64,000 nt of DNA, from positions 1-64,000 of the forward strand of contig JBBSEX010000011.1 of assembly GCA_038239345.1 (NCBI GenBank), in the 5' to 3' direction. Positions 1 through 8,716 of this stretch are shown here, piece by piece. This stretch comes from JBBSEX01 sp038239345 (GTDB taxonomy: Bacteria; Acidobacteriota; Terriglobia; Bryobacterales; Bryobacteraceae). Below the pieces are notes generated by a model. The model made no database searches and was not told the DNA's origin. It saw only the letters and a list, made by a program, of their open reading frames with translations. A program made the translations under genes and the position numbers. Within the stretch, counting starts at the first letter, position 1. Each line of letters begins with the position of its first letter.

Positions 1-1
1 G

Positions 2-463
2 TGCGCGGTTCCGCTCGCGCTGCTCAGTGCGTTCCAAACGTCGATCTGGCTATCTGAGGAAGCGTTGTGGACCAACGCGGTCCGCTGGGCACCGCAGAAA
101 GTGCGTCCAAAGATCCAGTTGGCGCGGGCTGTGGTTCCGGAGCGGGCCCTGGCTCTACTGAGCGAAGCCAAAAGTATTGCGCCGGACGATCCCGATATCG
201 CATCCGAAGAGGGGCTGGTGTATCTCTCGCAAGGAAGGCCGGCACTAGCGCTGGCGCCGTTTGGAAGAGCACTGGCACTGAAGCCAAACGATGCGGCGGC
301 GATCAGCAATCGGGGTGTTGCGTTGTTTCAGCTAGGGCAAAACGAAGCGGCTCGAGCGGATTTTGAAAGAGCGCTGCTACTCGACCCCTGCTTTGAAAGT
401 GCCCGGCGCAATTTACGCCAGTTGGGTGTCGACGTGGCCCCCGCGGCGCACTGTCCGCAATAA
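2..463 (+). CDS. TPR-containing membrane protein, 3' end only
   Basis: The reading frame is already open at the left edge, so only the C-terminal 153 residues are visible. A short hydrophobic stretch (AVPLALLSAF) is followed by LWTNAVRWAPQKVRPKIQLA and then two or three TPR units, for example residues reading ALAPFGRALALKPNDAAAIS and AARADFERALLLDP. A last membrane segment, then 'LW..A....P...R....LA', then TPRs is the layout of multi-pass TPR membrane proteins related to PMT/TMTC-type glycosyltransferases. That family placement is inferred, because the membrane part lies outside the window. An internal TTG at 65 is probably not the start. The next gene begins 13 nt downstream on the same strand, so the two may be co-transcribed. 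Confidence 0.7.
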   Translation, partial: CAVPLALLSAFQTSIWLSEEALWTNAVRWAPQKVRPKIQLARAVVPERALALLSEAKSIAPDDPDIASEEGLVYLSQGRPALALAPFGRALALKPNDAAAISNRGVALFQLGQNEAARADFERALLLDPCFESARRNLRQLGVDVAPAAHCPQ

Positions 464-476
464 GAGGTTAATCCAA

Positions 477-968
477 ATGCGTGCTTACACGTTGCAGTGC
501 GAGATGCTCGCGCCGCAATCGATTTCCGAAGTTTTCGAGGTCTTTGAAGATCCGGCGAATCTCGCCCGGATTACGCCTCCATGGCTGAACTTTCAGATTG
601 TATCGCCCCAACCGGTGGCGATGCGCAAAGGCGCCACAATCGAGTACACCATCCGCTGGCTAGGAGTTCCCGTGCATTGGAAAACCAGAATAACCGAATA
701 CGAGCCGCCCTTTTATTTCGTCGATGAACAGGAACAGGGGCCGTACGTTTTGTGGCGTCACCGTCACACTTTTAGACCGGGGACCAACGGAACACTTGTG
801 GTGGATCAGGTGGAATATATTTTGCCATTGGGGCCATTAGGCAGGCTGGCGCATCGGTTGCTAATCGGCAAACAACTGCGCGAGATTTTCGAATACCGGC
901 AAGAGGCGATGAAGCAATGGTTCGGCGAGAGCAGTCTGCTGGTGCAACAGCCGACCATTATCGGCTGA
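477..968 (+). CDS. SRPBCC (START-like) ligand-binding family protein
   Basis: 163 residues with the pattern of the SRPBCC/polyketide-cyclase superfamily: an N-terminal strand (AYTLQCEMLAPQSISEVFEV), the 'FEDPANLARITPPWLNFQI' helix segment, then alternating strands and a long C-terminal helix (LIGKQLREIFEYRQEAMKQW). Members bind hydrophobic ligands. Close relatives in bacteria sit next to nucleoside-diphosphate-sugar epimerases or cell-division inhibitors of the SulA-like type, so the substrate cannot be named. The start at 477 is chosen because AAGAGG lies about 9 nt upstream and the domain begins right there; the frame is open further upstream (from 363), but that part overlaps the preceding gene. 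The stop abuts the stop of the minus-strand gene that ends at 969. Confidence 0.75.
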   Translation: MRAYTLQCEMLAPQSISEVFEVFEDPANLARITPPWLNFQIVSPQPVAMRKGATIEYTIRWLGVPVHWKTRITEYEPPFYFVDEQEQGPYVLWRHRHTFRPGTNGTLVVDQVEYILPLGPLGRLAHRLLIGKQLREIFEYRQEAMKQWFGESSLLVQQPTIIG

Positions 969-3731
969 TTACGGCGCCACGATCTGGTAATCGGCGCGAA
1001 TATTACGCCAATCGGGCAGTTCGTAAGACTTCAAGTTCGTTTCAATCTCACTGGTGAATTCCTTGGCTTCCCAAGGTCCCAGCGAGGACAGCTTGAATGA
1101 AAACTTCGTGATCGGCGCATCGGTCGCCCGGCGATTCACGCTACGGATTGTGACGTTCATCGTAACGTCGGCAATCATCGCGGTGGAGTGGTTCACCACC
1201 AGATAATGAATCTCGGGTTTTCGATTGGCGTCCACGGCAAGACGAATTCCGGTCAGTTCAATGTATTTTGCCAGCGGATGGGTATCGGTGGTTGCCGCCG
1301 TTACCACTTGCGGAATGCTTGGACCTTCGACGTTATTCTGGCTCTCGCCGCCACCCATCAAACGGGGAAGCAGATAGAATACGAATCCGAAAAAGATGGC
1401 CGCAACCAAAGCGGTGACGGCGATGTATGGCAGCCAACCAGCGGCGGGGTTCTTGCGCTTGCGCATTTCCGCGCCCGGCGTGATGACGTAGCCGTCCTGA
1501 AAGCGCTCCAGCTCGGGTGGCAGAGCGGGGCTAGGGAGGGTTAATTGTGGCCCGGTCATCGGCGCTAACGACGACGTTAACGGCGCATGCGCTTTGAAGC
1601 GCAATTCCGGCCACCGGGGCTGAATTCCCGGAACGTTCTCCGGAATCGGCTCGTCGGCGATTTGCGCCACGGATTCGCGCGCTGCTTCTAGAACTGGTTC
1701 CGGAACTGCTTCCGGCAATGCCTCCGGTACTGCTGTCGCAATCGGTGGATCGCTGGGCGGATGGCTGAGGGCCATTGCACCCATACCCGCGCCTACCAGA
1801 TCGGCTGCCGTTTCGGCAACTGGCGGCTCTTCCGGCGAACTGCTAACCGTATCGACGGGTAGAGGTTCCAGTTGCACCTCGACGATCGGTTCCGGATGCG
1901 CCGCAAGAAATTCATGCAGGCGTTTGGCGACCGCCGGGGCAACTTCGGCGAGTGGCTCGGGATGAACTTCGGGCGTAATTTGCGGGAGTGCCTCGGCGGC
2001 TATTTCCTGGGGTTCGTGCTGGATGGGCGTGAAGATCTCATGAACGGCAGGCTGGGTGTGGATCTCCAGCGGTTCATCCGGGGCTGGCGGGAGGCTCTCC
2101 TGGACCAGAGGCTGCGTATGAATCTCTACAATCGCCGGGAGAATTGCCTGGTCAACCGGAGCTGGATCGGTTTGAATGCCCGCTACCCCTTCCGGTATAG
2201 CGACTTCCGCCGCATGCTCAGCAACCGATGGCGTGAAATGATAAGCAACGGGAGGTTCAACCGGATTTATGATTGGCTCATCGTGGGTGGCCGGCTCAGT
2301 ATGAGCCACAAAGGGGGGGACGGCGGCTTCCTCGGCTTCTGTATGAATGGCCGATGAAGCTTCCGCTACCGCTTCGGTTACGGGCTCTTCGGGATTGGAC
2401 ACCGGAATTTCGTGCTCGACAGGATGCTCGAAAGGATGCTCGAAAGCCAGCGCATGTTCCGCGGCTGATTCGGCAACAGCTGTTTCAGTGACAGCTGTTG
2501 CCGCGGCTGATTCAGAGACAGCCGGTTCAGCGACATCCGGCGAAACGAAATGCTCTACAAACACCGGTACGGCGGCCTCTTCGGCTTCGGTATGGATTTC
2601 GGGCGTCGCTTCCTGCGGCGCAGCAAAAAACGGGACAGCGGCCACTTCCGCGACAGGTTCCGGCGGAGCGGATTCCGCTGCTTCTATATGGATGTGGGGT
2701 CTGGCCTCGAGTGGCTCCGCAGCCACGGGCGCCAGTGTGGCCACCCGTGCAGCCGTATCGAAATGCGCTTGAAACGGCGGTATATCCGTGCTTGCCACTT
2801 CCGTACGAATCTCGGGTAGCGCTTCAAATGGCTCTTCAATCAACGCTAGCGGCTCGGAGGGTGCGCTCGCGGTCTCAACTTCAGGACTAAGCGGCAGTTC
2901 CGGCGTCACTTCGGCATGTTCCACTAGCGGCAACGGAATTAGGGCTTCGGGCTCTAGGATCGGCTCGGCCAGCGGCTGTTCGATCACGTCGTCCAGAGGT
3001 TCCAAAAGTTCTATTGGGACATCCGGCGCGGGTTCTTGCATCGTTTCCACGGCATGTTCGACCAGTGGCAACTGAAGATCGACTGGGAACGGCATTTCCG
3101 CGGTAACCGCATTCTGATCGGTTTCCGGGACTACGGTAGGCGGTTCCGTGAACGCGAAATACTCGGGAAGCGGAAGGGGGATTTCTTCGGTCGCGCGATC
3201 GTGAATCTCTCCCGCTGGCGGCTCGGGTGCCGGTACCGGTTCCACCTCGTCGGACCACATCGCTTGCTTCACTTGTGGCGCCGGCTCGGGTTCAACGGCT
3301 GGCGTTGGACGGCTGAATTGGGAAACGCCGGAAATTGCCGGACGCCCACCCCAACGCTGCCACACCACCCCGGAATTCGATTTTGGCGCGCTCGCCGGTT
3401 TCAGCGGTGCGGGTTCTACCAGAGCCTGCGCGGCGGGTCCCGGCGTGTCGACTTCCGCCGGTACATCGTGATGCGTGATTCCGTTTCCAGCAATGTCCCC
3501 ATTCGCCTGGACGCCGCCGTTATACACCGGAACGTCCGGCGCTTTGACTTCCGGCGCAAGCACGGCCACCGGCGAGGACGTAGAAACACTATCAGCCTGA
3601 ATCGCGAGCGCCGCCACCGCGGAACTGGAGGCTTCCTCTTGTTCCGCCGTTTCCGAAGCGCTGCAAATTGGACACTCCCGTGATGAGGGCAGGCACCTTC
3701 TACCGCACTCCGGGCAGATCCACTGGAACAT
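969..3731 (-). CDS. Zinc-ribbon protein with long Pro/Glu/Ala-rich repeat region and one C-terminal membrane segment
   Basis: 920 residues in three parts. Residues 6-23 form a zinc ribbon (CPECGRRC...CPIC). About residues 30-760 are low complexity, rich in Pro, Glu, Ala and Val, with recurring units such as EIHTEAEEAAVP, HIHIEAAESAPP and EIHTQP. Around residues 765-792 is a single membrane helix (YIAVTALVAAIFFGFVFYLL). The last ~125 residues form a beta-rich domain (IELTGIRLAVD...IHYLVVNHS...FKLSSLGPWEAKEFT) resembling FxLYD/DUF3426-like extracytoplasmic domains. Known: zinc-ribbon plus membrane helix plus such a domain occurs in bacterial envelope proteins of unknown role. Inferred: ribbon in the cytoplasm, C-terminal domain in the periplasm. 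No clear ribosome binding site precedes the ATG. The acidic repeat is extraordinarily long for this architecture. Confidence 0.75.
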   Translation of the reverse strand: MFQWICPECGRRCLPSSRECPICSASETAEQEEASSSAVAALAIQADSVSTSSPVAVLAPEVKAPDVPVYNGGVQANGDIAGNGITHHDVPAEVDTPGPAAQALVEPAPLKPASAPKSNSGVVWQRWGGRPAISGVSQFSRPTPAVEPEPAPQVKQAMWSDEVEPVPAPEPPAGEIHDRATEEIPLPLPEYFAFTEPPTVVPETDQNAVTAEMPFPVDLQLPLVEHAVETMQEPAPDVPIELLEPLDDVIEQPLAEPILEPEALIPLPLVEHAEVTPELPLSPEVETASAPSEPLALIEEPFEALPEIRTEVASTDIPPFQAHFDTAARVATLAPVAAEPLEARPHIHIEAAESAPPEPVAEVAAVPFFAAPQEATPEIHTEAEEAAVPVFVEHFVSPDVAEPAVSESAAATAVTETAVAESAAEHALAFEHPFEHPVEHEIPVSNPEEPVTEAVAEASSAIHTEAEEAAVPPFVAHTEPATHDEPIINPVEPPVAYHFTPSVAEHAAEVAIPEGVAGIQTDPAPVDQAILPAIVEIHTQPLVQESLPPAPDEPLEIHTQPAVHEIFTPIQHEPQEIAAEALPQITPEVHPEPLAEVAPAVAKRLHEFLAAHPEPIVEVQLEPLPVDTVSSSPEEPPVAETAADLVGAGMGAMALSHPPSDPPIATAVPEALPEAVPEPVLEAARESVAQIADEPIPENVPGIQPRWPELRFKAHAPLTSSLAPMTGPQLTLPSPALPPELERFQDGYVITPGAEMRKRKNPAAGWLPYIAVTALVAAIFFGFVFYLLPRLMGGGESQNNVEGPSIPQVVTAATTDTHPLAKYIELTGIRLAVDANRKPEIHYLVVNHSTAMIADVTMNVTIRSVNRRATDAPITKFSFKLSSLGPWEAKEFTSEIETNLKSYELPDWRNIRADYQIVAP

Positions 3732-4027
3732 GGTTTTTACTTTAAACTAAAGATACCCACCTCCCCGTCAGTAACTTACCTTATGGCTGTAATCAGTACA
3801 CCTTAGCGGCCTTAGGCACTGCACTTAAAACCAACGTACTTAACGGGGGGAGCGATCCGAGCTTAATCCTCCATACAGAGTTACTATAGGGCAGATCCGG
3901 CTTGAGAGCCAATCTCCCTTTCATCTAAAGCTCTTATCGGCACGTCGAGCGAATTTCGACATGGGTAGACCTGAGAACAGATGAGAATTATAAGTAGAAC
4001 TCCGTTTACTACTACCATAGGGGGGTA
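3732..4027. other. Intergenic region between divergent genes
   Basis: 296 bases, clearly more AT-rich than the flanking genes, separating the divergent starts at 3731 (minus) and 4028 (plus). It should hold both promoters. A TATAAG at about 3990 could be a -10 element for the plus-strand gene, but I see no convincing -35. A short dyad (GTCGA/TCGAC around 3943-3959) is present. No coding potential, tRNA or terminator was recognised. Confidence 0.5.
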
Positions 4028-4630
4028 ATGCAAGTAGTCCGCCGCAATCAGCCAGGCCCGTGGCCGGCAAAATTAGCGATCCTGCCCGCCGCTTTTCATC
4101 CACCCACCCAAGCCCATATGGCGCTGATAGAGGCCGCTCGAAGATATGCCGGCGAGGTACTCTGCGTACTCCCCCGGGAATTTCCTCACAAGCAGTACGA
4201 GACTGTCGACCTGGAAGAGCGCTTACAACTGCTGCGGGCACTCCCCGGATTTTCGATCGGCGTCAGCGAAGGCGGTCTGTTCATCGATATTGCCCGGGAA
4301 GTGGCGGCATTGGCTGGACCCACTACGGAACTCTTCTTTCTTTGCGGGCGCGACGCGGCGGAACGCATCGTCGGTTGGGATTATGGCGACGATCGCTCGG
4401 CGGCCGCGATGCTTTCGGAATTCCAGCTTCTGGTTGCCGCGCGCCGGGGCGAATACCGGGCGCCGGAAGATTTACGCCAGCGTATACACCGCCTGGAACT
4501 GCCGGGCTCCTTTGACGACATATCTTCTACCGACGTCAGGGCGCGTCTACAAGCGGGCGGTGACTGGGAACACCTCGTTCCGGCCGGCATCGTCGAGCGA
4601 GTGAGGACTCTCTATCGCCTTGAACGATGA
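4028..4630 (+). CDS. NadD-like nucleotidyltransferase (nicotinate-nucleotide adenylyltransferase family)
   Basis: 200 residues of the HxGH nucleotidyltransferase superfamily. The nucleotide-binding motif appears as PAAFHPPTQAHM (residues 20-31), where the usual GxFxPxHxGH is relaxed to T-Q-A-H. FFLCGRDAAERIVGW corresponds to the family's central GxD segment. The C-terminal signature ISSTDVRARL (near residue 165) is typical of NadD. NadD adenylates nicotinate mononucleotide to deamido-NAD. Because the first motif is degenerate, another substrate is possible and no gene symbol is given. The ATG follows a GGGGGG run with only about 2 nt spacing, which is unusually tight. Proline dehydrogenase starts 55 nt downstream on the same strand. 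Confidence 0.65.
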   Translation: MQVVRRNQPGPWPAKLAILPAAFHPPTQAHMALIEAARRYAGEVLCVLPREFPHKQYETVDLEERLQLLRALPGFSIGVSEGGLFIDIAREVAALAGPTTELFFLCGRDAAERIVGWDYGDDRSAAAMLSEFQLLVAARRGEYRAPEDLRQRIHRLELPGSFDDISSTDVRARLQAGGDWEHLVPAGIVERVRTLYRLER

Positions 4631-4685
4631 CAAGATGACAATTTGACCCGCCCGGTTCCCTGCCCTCATCCTAAGAAGAACTATC

Positions 4686-5594
4686 ATGCGCAGCATTTTC
4701 CTGTATCTCTCGCAGCAACGTTCGCTGCGCCGCTGGATGGAGCAATCGCCAATCTCGCAAAAACTGACCCGGCGCTTCGTGGCGGGCGAAACGTTGCAGA
4801 ATGCGATTGCAGTTTCACGGCGCCTGGATGGGGAAAAGATCTTCGCCACACTCGATCATTTGGGCGAGAACGTTCATTCGGCTGGCGAGGCGGCGATCTC
4901 TCGCGATTCCTACCTTGCGGCGCTCGATCAGATTGAAGCCAGCGGCCTCAAATCCACGGTTTCGATCAAACTGACGCAGTTTGGGCTGGACTTGTCGGAT
5001 GGCGAGTGTCTACGGAATGTGCGGGCGCTGGTGGCCCGGGCGAAGGAAATGGGAAGCCGCGTGGAGATCGACATGGAGTCGAGCGAGTACACCGATCGGA
5101 CACTCGCCGTGGTGCGGGCCATGCATGAGGAGTTCCAATGTATTCGGGCGGTTATTCAAGCGTATTTGTTTCGCAGCGAGGCGGATATACAGAGCTTGAA
5201 CGCCGCCGGAATTCCCGTGCGTCTTTGCAAAGGCGCCTACAACGAACCGCCTGCGGTGGCGATTCCCAGCAAGACGGCGGTCGACGCCAACTACGTGAAG
5301 CTGATGAAACTGCTGCTGGATCACGGAACCTATCCGGCAATCGCCAGCCACGATGAAACGATACTCGGGGATGCCCGGCGGTACATTCGCGAGCGGGCGA
5401 TCCCGGCCGAAAAATTCGAATTTCAGATGCTCTACGGAATTCGCCGCGATCTGCAGCGCGACTTGGTCCGCCAGGGCTATCGCCTGCGCATCTACGTGCC
5501 GTATGGAGACGCCTGGTATCCGTATTTTATGAGGCGTTTAGCGGAGCGTCCGGCGAATGTAGTGTTCTTGCTCAAGAATTTGGTGAAAAGGTAA
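4686..5594 (+). CDS. Proline dehydrogenase (monofunctional, FAD-dependent)
   Basis: 302 residues, the usual length of the stand-alone bacterial enzyme. Family landmarks are all present: STVSIKLTQFGLD, the acidic strand EIDMESSEYTD, RLCKGAYNEP, IASHD, FQMLYGIRRDLQ and the C-terminal YVPYGDAWYPYFMRRLAERP, which carries the Arg pair that binds the proline carboxylate. It oxidises proline to delta-1-pyrroline-5-carboxylate and passes electrons to the quinone pool at the membrane. There is no fused P5C dehydrogenase domain and no P5C dehydrogenase gene in the window, so the second step must be encoded elsewhere. An AAGAAG lies 7-9 nt before the ATG. Confidence 0.9.
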   Translation: MRSIFLYLSQQRSLRRWMEQSPISQKLTRRFVAGETLQNAIAVSRRLDGEKIFATLDHLGENVHSAGEAAISRDSYLAALDQIEASGLKSTVSIKLTQFGLDLSDGECLRNVRALVARAKEMGSRVEIDMESSEYTDRTLAVVRAMHEEFQCIRAVIQAYLFRSEADIQSLNAAGIPVRLCKGAYNEPPAVAIPSKTAVDANYVKLMKLLLDHGTYPAIASHDETILGDARRYIRERAIPAEKFEFQMLYGIRRDLQRDLVRQGYRLRIYVPYGDAWYPYFMRRLAERPANVVFLLKNLVKR

Positions 5595-5699
5595 AGAGGG
5601 TAGTGGGCACGCGAGATGACGGCCCAGTTCCTACCCCCCATCGCCTAGCTCCCGCTCTCCCCAGGAACATTTTGCTTCAACGTTGCGTCTAAACCAGGC

Positions 5700-6140
5700 A
5701 TGAGGTACTGGGCCTTTCTGGCTGCGAAGTTCATCGCGGGCGGTTTGTTGGCTGGCGGTATCGCTTGGATTTTGGCTCGTTCCCTACCGGAGCCCGACAC
5801 CTTCATGTCGGTTCATGTTCAGCCGTTTGCGGGCGATCTTATTTATACGTTTGCCCTGATTCTCTACGGATTGTTTTGCGTCGGCCTGGTGTACGCTATT
5901 ATCTGGGATCAAAGATATCGCTGCCGCACCTGCTTGCGCCGTTTGCGGATGCCTATCGCCACCGGATCCTGGAAGAACGTCCTGCTTGGACCGCCGCGCA
6001 CGGAATATATCTGCGTCTACGGCCATGGCACCTTGAAGTTTTCCGAGCTCCAGATCACAGGCCGCCAGCAGCCAGATTGGCAAAAACACGACGACGATAT
6101 CTGGAAGGAACTCTTTCCCGTGGAAGAAACCAAGAATTAG
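5700..6140 (+). CDS. Small two-helix membrane protein with a cytoplasmic CxxC motif
   Basis: 146 residues. Two membrane segments are clear: residues 4-26 (WAFLAAKFIAGGLLAGGIAW) and about residues 46-66 (LIYTFALILYGLFCVGLVYA). They are followed by a soluble tail with RYRCRTCLRRLRMP, a CxxC that could bind zinc together with the later Cys and His of YICVYGHG. I do not recognise the family. It lies 12 nt upstream of the penicillin-binding protein gene and is probably co-transcribed with it, so a cell-envelope role is possible but not shown. Confidence 0.65.
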   Translation: MRYWAFLAAKFIAGGLLAGGIAWILARSLPEPDTFMSVHVQPFAGDLIYTFALILYGLFCVGLVYAIIWDQRYRCRTCLRRLRMPIATGSWKNVLLGPPRTEYICVYGHGTLKFSELQITGRQQPDWQKHDDDIWKELFPVEETKN

Positions 6141-6152
6141 CCTTGTGAGACA

Positions 6153-8669
6153 ATGAGGTCAGTGAAAGTCAAGGTGGCTCGCCGCTCATTGGTGGTTCGT
6201 CTGCTTTACAACCCCTGGGGCAAAATCTTCTTCTTTGCCACCATTATTCTGGTCGGAATCGGACTTTCCGTCTTTAGTTTCTATTACGTAAAGTATTCCC
6301 GCCTGATTGATTCCAAGCTCTCTACCGGCCCTTTCGCCAATACCTCGAAGCTGTTTGCCGCGCCCCGGATGGTGATGGTGGGCGATGAAGGCTCGCCTTC
6401 TGAAATCGCGGTCTGGCTGCGCCGTTCGGGGTATGGAGAATCGAAGAATACGCGCATGGGGTGGTATCAGATACGGCCCGACGCCATCGATATCTATCCC
6501 GGCCCGGACGCCTTCGATCAGGATTCCGGCGTCATCAAGTTTGAAGGGCCAAAGGTTAGCAAGATTATCGCTTTACGCGATTCCAGCGAACGAACCCGTT
6601 TCGCGCTGGAGCCGGAGCTGATCACGAATCTGTTTGACCGCAACCGCGAGAAGCGGCGCATCGTGAAGTTTGCAGACATTCCCGAGGTGCTGCAGCGGGC
6701 GGTGATTTCCGCCGAAGACAAACGCTTCTTTCAGCATTCGGGATTCGATCCGGTACGCATTGTAAAGGCGGCTTACGTCGACGTGCGCGATCGCCGCTAC
6801 GGGCAGGGAGCATCGACGCTCAGCCAGCAGCTGGCGCGTAGTTTCTGGCTTGACCAGGAGAAAACCTGGAGACGAAAAGCGGCCGAGGTGATGATCACCC
6901 TCGAACTGGAGCGCAAACTCACCAAAAACGAAATCTTCGAATATTATTCCAACGAGGTTTATCTCGGGCGGCGCGGCAGTTTCAGCATCCACGGATTCGG
7001 CGAAGGCGCGCAGGCTTACTTCGGTAAGGATTTGCGCAATATCACGCTGGAAGAAGCCTCTTTAATGGCAGGCCTGATCCAGCGGCCAAGTTATACCAAT
7101 CCGTTTCGCTATCCCGACCGTGCCAAATCACGGCGAAATATTATTCTTTCGATGATGAAAGAAAACCAATTCATCAATCAGGAACAGTATGAAACGGCGG
7201 CTGCGGCGCCGGTGAAATTGGCGGGCGAAGAGATGGAATCCTCCGACGCACCGTATTTTGTCGATCTGGTGAACGAATCGCTCGTCTCGCAATTTCAGGA
7301 TCACGATTTCCAGAACAGTTCCTATCGGGTTTATACGACGCTCGACATGGATTTGCAGCGCGACGCCTTGCAGGCCGTTCATGCCGGGATGCTGGAAGTG
7401 GACGCGCAGCTGAAGAAACGCCACAAGGATTATGGCGGTGCCTGGCCAGAGGCGCAGGTGGCGCTGGTGGCGATGGACCCCCAGACCGGGCAAATCAAGG
7501 CCTTGATCGGGGGACGCAACTACGGGCTGAGCCAATTGGATCGAGCACAAGCCAAGCGTCAGCCAGGATCGGTTTTTAAGCCATTTGTATATACCGCTGC
7601 GATGAACACGGCGCTTACCGACGGATCTTCGGCGATCACGCCGCTCACGACCTATGTGGACGAACCCACCACATTCTGGTACGACAATAAGGCGTACGAA
7701 CCGAACAATTTCGAAGGCAAGTTCAATGGAACCGTCACGGTGCGGCAAGCCTTGGCGAAATCGTTGAATATTCCGACCGTCAAGATAGCCGAAGCTGTCG
7801 GTTACCGGAAGGTGGTGGACTTGGCGCGGCGCGCCGGGCTCAACATGGATATCCGGGCAACTCCGGCGGTTGCGCTTGGAGCCTATGAAGTGACGCCGAT
7901 CGAAGTCGCCGGGGCCTATACGATGTTTCCCGGCCGGGGCGTACGGTCTAAACCGAGCTATATCTCGCTGATTCGCGATCAGAGCGGGAGTCCGATTTTT
8001 GAGGAAAAGCCCGACCGCAAGACCGTAGTCGATGCCCGTGTGGCGTACTTGATGGTGAATATGATGGAAGAGGTCCTGCGCAGTGGAACCGGCGCCGGAG
8101 TTCGCTATCGCTACAACTTCACTCTGCCGGCGGCGGGCAAAACCGGTACATCGCACGATGGATGGTTTGCCGGATTTACCTCGAAGCTGATCTGCGTGGT
8201 TTGGGTGGGTTATGACGACAACCGCGAGTTGAAGTTGGAAGGAGCGAAATCGGCACTTCCGATCTGGGGCGAGTTCATGAAGCGGGCTCATAAGCATCCC
8301 GAATACCGGAACGTTAGCGCGTTCTATCCGCCGGATGGCATTGTAACGGCGCAGGTGGATCCGCAATCGGGCCAGTTGGCGACGACGGCCTGTCCGGAAG
8401 CGCGGAGTGAAGTTTTTATCGCCGGTACGCAGCCCGTGGAAGTGTGCCGTTTGCATGGCGGCGGGGGAACGCAGATCGCCGGTTGGGAACCCTCGCAATC
8501 CACCCGTCCAGTAAGCGCGCCGGGCGGGATGACTCCAGCTTCAGGCAAACCTGGCGACCCCCGGGCAGTACAGTCGATCCCCGTAAATCCATCGCAACCC
8601 CCCAACCAACAACCGAAGCCGGCCGAGGGCAAGGGAATTTTTGGGCGCATCAGGGATATATTCAAATAG
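6153..8669 (+). CDS. Bifunctional class A penicillin-binding protein (PBP1B-like)
   Basis: 838 residues. A cytoplasmic tail and membrane anchor (FFFATIILVGIGLSVFSFYY, residues 26-45) precede a UB2H-like segment, as in PBP1B. The glycosyltransferase (GT51) domain begins at the catalytic-Glu motif AEDKRFFQHSGFD (Glu about residue 190), followed by GASTLSQQLARSFW, RKAAEVMITLELERKLTK and EYYSNEVYLGRRG. The transpeptidase domain carries all three penicillin-binding motifs: SVFK (about 472-475), SLN (about 536-538) and KTGTS (about 662-666). The C-terminus ends in a Pro-rich tail. It polymerises lipid II and cross-links peptidoglycan on the outer face of the inner membrane. Several class A PBPs are common per genome, so mrcB is not assigned. 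Confidence 0.93.
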   Translation: MRSVKVKVARRSLVVRLLYNPWGKIFFFATIILVGIGLSVFSFYYVKYSRLIDSKLSTGPFANTSKLFAAPRMVMVGDEGSPSEIAVWLRRSGYGESKNTRMGWYQIRPDAIDIYPGPDAFDQDSGVIKFEGPKVSKIIALRDSSERTRFALEPELITNLFDRNREKRRIVKFADIPEVLQRAVISAEDKRFFQHSGFDPVRIVKAAYVDVRDRRYGQGASTLSQQLARSFWLDQEKTWRRKAAEVMITLELERKLTKNEIFEYYSNEVYLGRRGSFSIHGFGEGAQAYFGKDLRNITLEEASLMAGLIQRPSYTNPFRYPDRAKSRRNIILSMMKENQFINQEQYETAAAAPVKLAGEEMESSDAPYFVDLVNESLVSQFQDHDFQNSSYRVYTTLDMDLQRDALQAVHAGMLEVDAQLKKRHKDYGGAWPEAQVALVAMDPQTGQIKALIGGRNYGLSQLDRAQAKRQPGSVFKPFVYTAAMNTALTDGSSAITPLTTYVDEPTTFWYDNKAYEPNNFEGKFNGTVTVRQALAKSLNIPTVKIAEAVGYRKVVDLARRAGLNMDIRATPAVALGAYEVTPIEVAGAYTMFPGRGVRSKPSYISLIRDQSGSPIFEEKPDRKTVVDARVAYLMVNMMEEVLRSGTGAGVRYRYNFTLPAAGKTGTSHDGWFAGFTSKLICVVWVGYDDNRELKLEGAKSALPIWGEFMKRAHKHPEYRNVSAFYPPDGIVTAQVDPQSGQLATTACPEARSEVFIAGTQPVEVCRLHGGGGTQIAGWEPSQSTRPVSAPGGMTPASGKPGDPRAVQSIPVNPSQPPNQQPKPAEGKGIFGRIRDIFK

Positions 8670-8716
8670 ACCGATTTCGGTTATAGTAAATCATTCTGTA
8701 TAAGAAGGGAGGCCGT

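Noticed and set aside
2000..3300. Repeated DNA in the zinc-ribbon gene as a CRISPR or satellite array
   Set aside because: Repeats are imperfect, of variable length and in frame with the protein, so they reflect the protein repeat.
3732..4027. Riboswitch or tRNA in the first large gap
   Set aside because: No cloverleaf, no conserved riboswitch core and no terminator was found.
7128..8498. 456-codon minus-strand frame opposite the PBP gene
   Set aside because: The plus-strand frame carries all PBP motifs; the antisense product is unlike any protein.
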